Origin: UBA11222 sp049323435
GTDB taxonomy: Bacteria > Pseudomonadota > Alphaproteobacteria > UBA11222
Reading direction: 5' to 3'
DNA: 36,170 bases
NCBI GenBank assembly: GCA_049323435.1
Contig: JBMOMX010000006.1
Coordinates: 1-36,170 of the forward strand
Below, piece after piece: positions 30,468 through 36,170 of this stretch; position 1 is the stretch's first letter, and every line of letters starts with the position of its first letter. The notes under the pieces were generated by a model that did no database searches, had not been told where the DNA came from, and worked only from the letters and a program-made list of their open reading frames with translations. A program made the position numbers and the translations under genes.

Positions 30468-31508
30468 CTAGCGTGTCCAGGCAGGCCGGTGAATGCGCAG
30501 CCAGTTCGTTGAGGGCCGTTCAACCCTGCTGGTTAATGCCGCTGCGGCCAGCAGGGCAACGCCGAACGCCACAGCTATTTCCGCCAGGCGCGGCAAAGCC
30601 AGCATATTCATCACAAAAATGCCAAGCTGTTCGTGCACAAGATACAAAGCGTATGAAATGCCGCCAATATATACCAGCGCCCTGTTTTGCAGAATGGCCA
30701 CTGGCCGTGTGGCGGCAAAATAGAATGCCGCCTGTAAAATGGTCAGTATCACAATGACTGTGGCAGGGTAGCGTAACAGATTCGATGCGGCACTGAGTGC
30801 CATAAGCAGTATGAGCATCCAGTCAATCTTGACAATGCCCGCCATCCTTGACCGCCGCAGCTCATAAACACAGATGCCAAAGACGAAGCAATGACCGTAA
30901 TCCAGTGCCAGCAGCCAAACGATGGGCCAGGGGACAGGATTGGGCGCGGGAAAAAATCCATAAATAAAAGTAAGCACGGACCATAACAGCATAACATATT
31001 TGTAATGCGTCATCAGGCCAAACCGGATCATTCCAGCGATCATAAAGTAAAACGATAATTCGACGCTGAGACTCCAGAATACGCCGGAAATATGATGGAC
31101 ACCGAAATAGGCCTGCAGCATGGTCAGATTAACCAGGAACTGTTTGAGGGTTACATCATTTTGAGCGGGGTCCAAAAGTGTCACTACGCTCAGCAGCATC
31201 AATGCGCCCCAATATACCGGGTATAATCTTGAAAATCTGCGATAAGCAAATTCAGCAACTGTTCTGCATCTTTCGGCCGTGATGAAAATCACGAAGCCGC
31301 TGATCATGAAAAACAGATAGACCGGAATCAGGCCAAGATACCATTCCGGCATGGGGAAATAGCCGAATAAATTAATGTGCAATTCCTGCTTCGACAGCGC
31401 AGGCGGCGGGTATCTGCAAAAAAAATGGTAAAAAAGCACGCCCAGCGCCGCCAGGCCGCGTAAACTGTCCAGCTCTGTCAGCCGGTCAGCGTGTCTGTTC
31501 TCACTCAT
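30468..31508 (-). CDS. OafA/YrhL-type membrane acyltransferase (family 3)
   Basis: 346 residues with about ten membrane helices. The family signature LTELDSLRGLAALGVLFYHF is at the N-terminus, with the conserved Arg and His, and a further conserved block at SGVFWSLSVELSFYFMI. Family 3 acyltransferases move acetyl or other acyl groups onto sugars of lipopolysaccharide, peptidoglycan or exopolysaccharide at the inner membrane. Its proximity to nucleotide-sugar genes (25284-27839) agrees with polysaccharide modification, although a CoA-transferase gene lies between. The protein looks complete. Confidence 0.9.
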   Translation of the reverse strand: MSENRHADRLTELDSLRGLAALGVLFYHFFCRYPPPALSKQELHINLFGYFPMPEWYLGLIPVYLFFMISGFVIFITAERCRTVAEFAYRRFSRLYPVYWGALMLLSVVTLLDPAQNDVTLKQFLVNLTMLQAYFGVHHISGVFWSLSVELSFYFMIAGMIRFGLMTHYKYVMLLWSVLTFIYGFFPAPNPVPWPIVWLLALDYGHCFVFGICVYELRRSRMAGIVKIDWMLILLMALSAASNLLRYPATVIVILTILQAAFYFAATRPVAILQNRALVYIGGISYALYLVHEQLGIFVMNMLALPRLAEIAVAFGVALLAAAALTSRVERPSTNWLRIHRPAWTR

Positions 31509-31615
31509 TCTACCCGCTCACAAGACAATATCAGTTAACGCATTTCCCCACATCAGTATTTGACCGAATACAGGTTTGATCAGGAGTGTGCAATAGAAAG
31601 ACTGATTGCGCATTA

Positions 31616-31638
31616 ATAGCCGGGACGGACCCGGCTAT
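31616..31638. terminator. Nine-base-pair hairpin, likely terminator
   Basis: ATAGCCGGG (31616-31624) and CCCGGCTAT (31630-31638) pair around a five-base loop, followed on the plus strand by ATTTTTAT. It lies between the acyltransferase start and the end of the GrdB-like gene (stop at 31716, minus strand). The U-rich side faces plus-strand transcripts, so its use for the minus-strand gene is less certain. The rest of 31509-31715 shows no gene. Confidence 0.45.
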
Positions 31639-31715
31639 ATTTTTATGCGGCATAATAACGGAATTTTTATGCAGCTTAATAACAGATTAAAGCTGCAATT
31701 GCCCCTCAGTGCGCC

Positions 31716-32591
31716 TCAACGCCCTTCCGCCAGAATGCGGTCCTGCGCCGTTTGATATTGCGGCGTGCCATCGCGAGGTTTGCGTTCATCCTTGCCGCCC
31801 GCGCCACCCTTGCGCCATTCCTCTGCTTTCCAATCCTCGGTGTCCGCCCAGCGAACGGGTTGCAGATCAGCCTGTTCGGCATGCGTCATGGTCTCAAGCC
31901 CCAGAAGGCCGCGCCGCACAATATCCAGCTGCCCGGCGCGGTCGAACGGCTTTCCAACCGTATGGCCCAGCGGAAAATCCACAAAACTGATACGCGGCGG
32001 CCGTCCAGCTTTCACAATATCCAGCGCGCTGGCCATGCACAGTGTGGAGATGCCATTGGCTTCCAAGTGACGTGCAATCAGACTCACGGTCTGATGACAC
32101 ACGGGTCACATGGGTACCAGCAACACCGCATCAACATTCTGCCTGGCGAAATTTTCGGCAAGGACCGGGATCAGTTCTTCACGCACCCGGCGCTGGGAAT
32201 AAATCCCGCCCATGCAGGAAAACAAATCCGCCGCCACCTCGCCCACAAAACCCTCCGCCTCCAATGTACGCAGCGTGTCTATGGGGAACACGCAATTGGG
32301 ATCGCGCCTGGGATCGGGCAGATAATTCTCGGTGATATGCGAGAAATGAATCTGATCCGTTGGCGTGCTTTTGGCAATCGCGCGGATCGAAGTGTCGTCC
32401 TTATAATGATAAGCCCGCTGCCCCACCACATAGGCCCCGGATGTGGACACCATGCCAACCCGGCACTGTGACAAGGGCTTTTTCAGCGCGGTAAATGGCG
32501 GCGGTGTATCGGCTTGCAGCCAGCCATAAGGCTGATGCCCGAGGCTTTCATAAAGCTCCCGGGTCATACGCATATATTCAATGGGTTCCAT
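31716..32591 (-). CDS. GrdB-like selenoprotein with in-frame UGA (Sec162)
   Basis: Read through a single UGA (32108-32106) the gene gives 291 residues. The N-terminal part (PLSQCRVGMVSTSGAYVVGQ, then RRDPNCVFPIDTLRTLEAEG) and the C-terminal part (PVCHQTVSLIARHLEANGI, ISFVDFPLGHTVGKPFD) belong to one GrdB-like family (PF07355, glycine/sarcosine/betaine reductase selenoprotein B). The UGA lies inside VDAVLLVPM-U-PVCHQT, making U-x-x-C where homologues I recall have C-x-x-C. A hairpin that fits bacterial SECIS rules follows at once. A GGGAGGAG ribosome-binding site precedes the ATG at 32591. A redox role is implied by UxxC, but the substrate is unknown; a full glycine reductase complex is not encoded nearby. 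It is divergent from a sigma-54-controlled transporter operon. Confidence 0.85.
32070..32102 (-). promoter_or_regulatory. Bacterial SECIS-like hairpin after the UGA codon
   Basis: Counting from the base after UGA, bases 11-17 (AUCAGAC) pair perfectly with 23-29 (GUCUGAU) around the loop CGUGA (18-22). After one C-U mismatch, bases 4-9 (GUGUGU) pair with 31-36 (GCACGU) through Watson-Crick and wobble pairs. The apical loop is 17 bases from the UGA, five bases long and has G at its second position, within the published rules for bacterial SECIS elements (loop 16-37 bases away, G in the first two loop positions). It would recruit SelB with Sec-tRNA. Confidence 0.75.
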
Positions 32592-32702
32592 TCAGGCTCC
32601 TCCCTGGTTGACGCCAGTATAAATGCCTCATGCGCCGCCATCCACTGCCTAATTTATCGGCTGGCCGGAAGCGAAATTAGCGGAATATCAGGAATTTTAC
32701 AC

Positions 32703-32718
32703 TGGCACATATGTTGCA
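32703..32718 (+). promoter_or_regulatory. Sigma-54 (RpoN) promoter
   Basis: TGGCACATATGTTGCA matches the -24/-12 consensus TGGCAC-N5-TTGCA: the GG (32704-32705) and GC (32716-32717) are exactly ten bases apart. Transcription would begin near 32729, 47 bases before the ATG of the transporter binding-protein gene. Control by an NtrC-type activator is expected; no clear activator site was recognised upstream. Confidence 0.75.
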
Positions 32719-32775
32719 CCGCACATCGCAAGACCGCTTCATGGCTATTAATGGTTATTACAGGAGTTGATAAGC

Positions 32776-34143
32776 ATGCCTACGCTAAAAAATATTGCCG
32801 CCGGAATATTGCTTTGTCTGAGCGCGGCAACAGCCGCTTTGGCAGAGAAATTGCCGCTGGAAAAGCCGGAGCTCAAGCTTGGCTTTATCAAGCTGACCGA
32901 TATGGCCCCGCTTGCGATTGCCTATGAAAAAGGCTTTTTCGAAGATGAGGGCCTCTATATCACGCTGGAACCGCAGGCCAATTGGAAGGTGTTGCTGGAC
33001 CGGGTGATTACCGGCGAACTGGACGGCGCGCACATGCTGGCGGGGCAGCCATTGGGCGCGGCCATCGGCTTTGGCACGAAAGCTGATATTGTTACCGCCT
33101 TCAGTATGGATCTCAACGGCAATGGCACAACAGTGTCAAACGAGGTCTGGGCGATGATGAAACCGAGCCTGCCAATGGAGGACGGCAAACCCAAACATCC
33201 GATCAGGTCGGAATATCTGAAGCCGGTGATCGAGAAATTCAAGGCGGAAGGCAAGCCGTTCAAAATGGCGATGGTGTTTCCGGTTTCAACACATAATTAC
33301 GAATTGCGCTATTGGCTGGCGGCAGGCGGCATCAATCCAGGATTTTATTCCCCGTCGGACATTACCGGACAGATTCAGGCGGATGTGCTGCTGTCGGTAA
33401 CGCCGCCGCCGCAAATGCCGGCAACTCTGGAGGCGGGCACCATTCACGGTTACAGTGTGGGCGAGCCGTGGAATCAGCAAGCTGTCGCAAAGGGCATCGG
33501 CGTTCCGGTGATTACCGACAATGAAATCTGGAAGAACAATCCCGAAAAAGTATTCGGCGTAACGGCAAAATGGGCAGAGGAAAACCCCAATACGCATCTG
33601 GCGCTGGTGCGTGCGCTGATCCGGGCCGGCATGTGGCTGGATGAAAATAATGGCGTCAACCGTGCCGAGGCGGTGAAAATTTTATCGCGCAGCGATTATG
33701 TTGGCGCCGATGCGGCTGTCCTGGCCAACAGCATGACCGGCACCTTCGAATATGAAAAAGGCGACAAGCGTCCGGCCCCGGATTTCAATATTTTCTTCCG
33801 GCAGTTCGCCACCTATCCCTATTACAGCGACGCGGTCTGGTATCTGAGCCAGATGCGCCGCTGGGGCCAGATCAGCGAAGCGAAGGCCGATGAATGGTAT
33901 GCCGAAAATGCCAAGAAAGTTTACCGCCCGGATATATATCTGAAAGCGGCGCAATCGCTGGTCGATGACGGGCTGGCGAAGAAGGAAGACTTCCCCTGGG
34001 ACAGCGACGGCTATCGCCCGCCAGCAAGCGAATTTATCGACGGACTCACCTATGACGGGCGCAAGCCGAATGAATATCTGAAACAGTTCCCGATCGGTCT
34101 CAAGGATAATCAGACGGTGCAGGGATCTGATGTGAGCGGGTAG
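32776..34143 (+). CDS. ABC transporter substrate-binding protein, NrtA/CmpA type
   Basis: 455 residues from the ATG at 32776 (AGGAG at 32762-32766); an upstream TTG is less likely. Residues 1-22 form a signal peptide (LKNIAAGILLCLSAATAALA). The mature protein opens LEKPELKLGFIKLTDMAPLA, then AYEKGFFEDEGLYITLEPQA, the NrtA/CmpA-type fold that binds nitrate, bicarbonate or related small anions in the periplasm. LAGQPLGAAIGFGTKADIV and GYSVGEPWNQQAVAKGIG are conserved ligand-lobe segments. No lipobox Cys is seen. The sigma-54 promoter upstream favours a nitrogen compound (nitrate, nitrite or cyanate). Permease and ATPase genes follow. Confidence 0.9.
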   Translation: MPTLKNIAAGILLCLSAATAALAEKLPLEKPELKLGFIKLTDMAPLAIAYEKGFFEDEGLYITLEPQANWKVLLDRVITGELDGAHMLAGQPLGAAIGFGTKADIVTAFSMDLNGNGTTVSNEVWAMMKPSLPMEDGKPKHPIRSEYLKPVIEKFKAEGKPFKMAMVFPVSTHNYELRYWLAAGGINPGFYSPSDITGQIQADVLLSVTPPPQMPATLEAGTIHGYSVGEPWNQQAVAKGIGVPVITDNEIWKNNPEKVFGVTAKWAEENPNTHLALVRALIRAGMWLDENNGVNRAEAVKILSRSDYVGADAAVLANSMTGTFEYEKGDKRPAPDFNIFFRQFATYPYYSDAVWYLSQMRRWGQISEAKADEWYAENAKKVYRPDIYLKAAQSLVDDGLAKKEDFPWDSDGYRPPASEFIDGLTYDGRKPNEYLKQFPIGLKDNQTVQGSDVSG

Positions 34144-34152
34144 ATCGTCACT

Positions 34153-34181
34153 ATTGCGTGCGCCGTTGAGAGGCACGCAAT
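34153..34181 (+). promoter_or_regulatory. Intercistronic hairpin between binding protein and permease genes
   Basis: ATTGCGTGC (34153-34161) and GCACGCAAT (34173-34181) form a perfect nine-base-pair stem with an 11-base loop, without a U-run. In ABC transporter operons such stems protect the upstream mRNA and lower expression of the permease relative to the binding protein. Confidence 0.6.
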
Positions 34182-34212
34182 AACGCACGCGAAATTTATA
34201 ACAGGAAAAATT

Positions 34213-35235
34213 ATGTCAGTGGAAACGATGGCTGAAAAAATACAATTGAAGGATCAAGCGTTGCTGAAGCCTTCATGGATTTTGAAAAAACTGTCTGAAA
34301 CGGATCCGGCGCAATGGGTTGCCAGTATATGGCGGAACCTTGGCATCCCCCTCATATCCATTGGTGTTTTTCTGTTGCTCTGGGCGCAGACCTCTTCAAA
34401 CATTGTCACCAGCCTTGGCACATTGCCGGGGCCGGTGCAGGTGTATGAAGAAATGCAGGGCCTGCTGGCGGATCATATCGCGCAGGGAGCGCAGAAGGAC
34501 GCCTTCCATGCGCGCCAGGAGGAACGCAATGCCAAACTGCTTGCCGCCGATCCGGAAGCCAAAATTATCTGGCGCGAATATACCGGAAAGCCGACCTATG
34601 TTGATCAAATTATCACCAGCCTGAAAACCGTATTCATGGGATTTTTCATAGCAACCCTTGTGGCGGTGCCGCTGGGAATTATCTGTGGTCTCAGCCCGGT
34701 TGCGAATACGGCATTGAATCCGATGATCCAGATTTTCCGTCCGGTATCGCCGCTGGCCTGGCTGCCGATTGTCACCATGCTGGTCAGCGCGCTTTATGTC
34801 AGCGAAGACCCGATGTTTCAGAAATCTTTCATCACCTCGGCCATCACTGTCACGCTGTGTTCGCTGTGGCCGACACTGATCAATACCAGTGTGGGTGTCG
34901 CTTCCATCGACAAGGATCTGCTTAATGTCGGCAAGGTGCTGGATCTGAAATGGCACACGCAATTAATCAAGCTGGTGCTGCCGTCTGCGCTGCCGTTTAT
35001 TTTTACGGGCATGCGGCTGTCGCTCGGTGTTGGCTGGATGGTGCTGATTGCAGCGGAAATGCTGGCGCAAAATCCGGGACTTGGGAAATTTGTTTGGGAT
35101 GAATTTCAGAATGGCAGCTCGCACTCGCTTGGGCGCATCATGGTGGCGGTATTCACGATCGGGATTATCGGCTTTTTGCTTGACCGGATGATGGGAAAAT
35201 TACAGAGCATGGTCACCTTCAGCGATAAAAGATAG
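34213..35235 (+). CDS. ABC transporter permease, NrtB/CmpB type
   Basis: 340 residues, longer than the ~280 usual because of an N-terminal extension with one early membrane helix (LGIPLISIGVFLLLWAQTSS) and a charged stretch (AHQGAQKDAFHARQEERNAK-like, residues ~95-130). Typical binding-protein-dependent permease helices follow, and the cytoplasmic EAA-type loop is seen near GKVLDLKWHTQLIKLVLPSA with the conserved Gly and Pro. It forms the inner-membrane channel with the ATPase encoded ten bases downstream. Confidence 0.9.
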   Translation: MSVETMAEKIQLKDQALLKPSWILKKLSETDPAQWVASIWRNLGIPLISIGVFLLLWAQTSSNIVTSLGTLPGPVQVYEEMQGLLADHIAQGAQKDAFHARQEERNAKLLAADPEAKIIWREYTGKPTYVDQIITSLKTVFMGFFIATLVAVPLGIICGLSPVANTALNPMIQIFRPVSPLAWLPIVTMLVSALYVSEDPMFQKSFITSAITVTLCSLWPTLINTSVGVASIDKDLLNVGKVLDLKWHTQLIKLVLPSALPFIFTGMRLSLGVGWMVLIAAEMLAQNPGLGKFVWDEFQNGSSHSLGRIMVAVFTIGIIGFLLDRMMGKLQSMVTFSDKR

Positions 35236-35244
35236 GGATATAGA

Positions 35245-36170
35245 ATGTCTGTTCTCGAAATTACCAATCTGCGCAAATCCTATGGCAGCGGCAGTAAGCG
35301 CAGTGAGGTTCTGGGCGGCATCAATCTTAAGGTCGAGGAGGGCGAGTTTGTCGCCATTGTCGGATTTTCCGGTTCTGGCAAGACGACGCTGATTTCCGCC
35401 ATTGCGGGCCTGATTAAGCCGGATAGCGGGGAAATTTTGTGCAAGGGTCAAAAGGTCACGCGCCCTGCGCCCGCGCGCGGTGTTGTGTTTCAGAATTACT
35501 CGCTGATGCCGTGGTTGACTGTATATGGAAATATTGCACTGGCGGTCGATACCGTGTTCAGCGATTGGCCCAAAGACCGCCGCGAGGCGCATACGCGCAA
35601 ATATATCGAAATGGTGGGGCTTCCCCACGCTGTGGAGCGGTATCCGTCCGAACTGTCCGGCGGCATGCGTCAGCGCGTGGCTGTGGCGCGTGCTTTGGCC
35701 ATGCAGCCGGAAATTCTGCTGCTGGACGAACCGTTAAGCGCATTGGACGCGCTAACCCGTTCCAGATTGCAGGATGAGCTTGCAGCAATTTCGCTATGGG
35801 AGAAAAAGACCATCATTCTTATCACCAATGATGTGGATGAGGCGATTATCCTGGCAGACCGCATCATTCCGCTGGATCCCGGCCCGAATGCCGTGCTGGG
35901 ACCGGAATTTACTGTTAATCTGCCGCGCCCGCGCGGGCGCGGGAAGCTTAACAATGATCCGGCATTCAAGAAATTGCGTCAGGATATCACCGCCTATCTG
36001 GTGCAGAAAGGCGCTGCGCGCGCCGGCCTGAAAGAAGAAAATTACAGCCTGCCGAAAATCACACCTCTTGATTTGAGGGCCGCAATGCCGAAAGCTGCCA
36101 AACTGGCTGGCGAGGCGCGCAGCCTGCATCTGGACCGGTTCCTCGACATTGCCGATATCAGCAAAACCTA
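35245..36170 (+). CDS. ABC transporter ATP-binding protein, NrtC/CmpC type (runs off window)
   Basis: 308 codons are visible from the ATG at 35245 with no stop. Walker A is GFSGSGKTTLI, the Q-loop is VVFQNYSLMPWLTV, the signature is LSGGMRQRVAVARA, and Walker B plus D-loop is ILLLDEPLSALDALTR. The switch His is replaced by Asn (ILITNDVDEAI), as I recall for NrtC/NrtD/CmpC relatives. After the first domain (to about residue 225) and a linker, the frame reads LDRFLDIADISKT, which looks like the beginning of a second nucleotide-binding domain, so the full protein may carry two. It powers uptake with the permease just upstream. Confidence 0.9.
   Translation, partial: MSVLEITNLRKSYGSGSKRSEVLGGINLKVEEGEFVAIVGFSGSGKTTLISAIAGLIKPDSGEILCKGQKVTRPAPARGVVFQNYSLMPWLTVYGNIALAVDTVFSDWPKDRREAHTRKYIEMVGLPHAVERYPSELSGGMRQRVAVARALAMQPEILLLDEPLSALDALTRSRLQDELAAISLWEKKTIILITNDVDEAIILADRIIPLDPGPNAVLGPEFTVNLPRPRGRGKLNNDPAFKKLRQDITAYLVQKGAARAGLKEENYSLPKITPLDLRAAMPKAAKLAGEARSLHLDRFLDIADISKT

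Overview
The window looks like a piece of an alphaproteobacterial chromosome (Rhodospirillales-like or a related marine/soil lineage). Support is indirect: a DUF2125 gene convergent with a cyclohexadienyl dehydrogenase, a PleC/DivJ-style histidine kinase core, the MoxR/VWA pair, the CaiB-type CoA-transferase, and moderate-to-high GC with GCG/GGC-rich codons. No rRNA, tRNA, CRISPR array or replication origin was seen.

Bases 1 to about 11,300 are an accessory, decaying region. It holds remnants of four insertion sequences (IS21-like istB end, two nested IS3-family pieces, an IS5-family tail), broken host genes (a membrane protein, a phospholipase A2-like gene, a SAM methyltransferase) and many toxin-antitoxin loci (intact parDE and dinJ-yafQ, a relE/xre pair broken by in-frame stops, a higB stub with higA, a lone xre gene). 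Between them lie copies of a palindromic repeat with core GGGGTCAGACTCGATTA. The repeats sit at the edges of truncated genes again and again, carry telescoped tandem duplications of their own flanks, and in one copy show a matching change in both arms. A second short repeat with core GGGWAGCGT-CCC sits at the cut ends of two toxin genes. Intact genes here are a GlxA-type regulator followed by a DJ-1/PfpI protein, a periplasmic DUF4399 protein, a membrane histidine kinase and an unrecognised 194-residue protein.

Bases 11,300 to 31,500 are ordinary chromosome: moxR and a VWA/CoxE-like gene; an acyl-CoA dehydrogenase; a [2Fe-2S] ferredoxin facing its FAD-dependent reductase; chorismate mutase, hisC-like aminotransferase and tyrA in one operon for aromatic amino acids; gloA, a large membrane adenylate cyclase and DUF2125 in one operon; two overlapping PaaI-type thioesterases; a nucleotide-sugar set (rfbF, C-methyltransferase, 3,5-epimerase); a two-domain CaiB CoA-transferase; and an OafA-type acyltransferase.

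Bases 31,700 to 36,170 hold the most notable part. A gene of the GrdB-like (glycine/sarcosine/betaine reductase selenoprotein B) family is interrupted by one in-frame UGA exactly at the first position of a U-x-x-C motif, and the bases just after the UGA fold into a bacterial-SECIS-like hairpin, so it reads as a selenoprotein that an ordinary gene caller would split in two. Divergent from it is a nitrate/bicarbonate/cyanate-type ABC transporter operon (binding protein, permease, ATPase) preceded by a textbook sigma-54 promoter, pointing to nitrogen control. The ATPase gene runs off the window and seems to begin a second nucleotide-binding domain.
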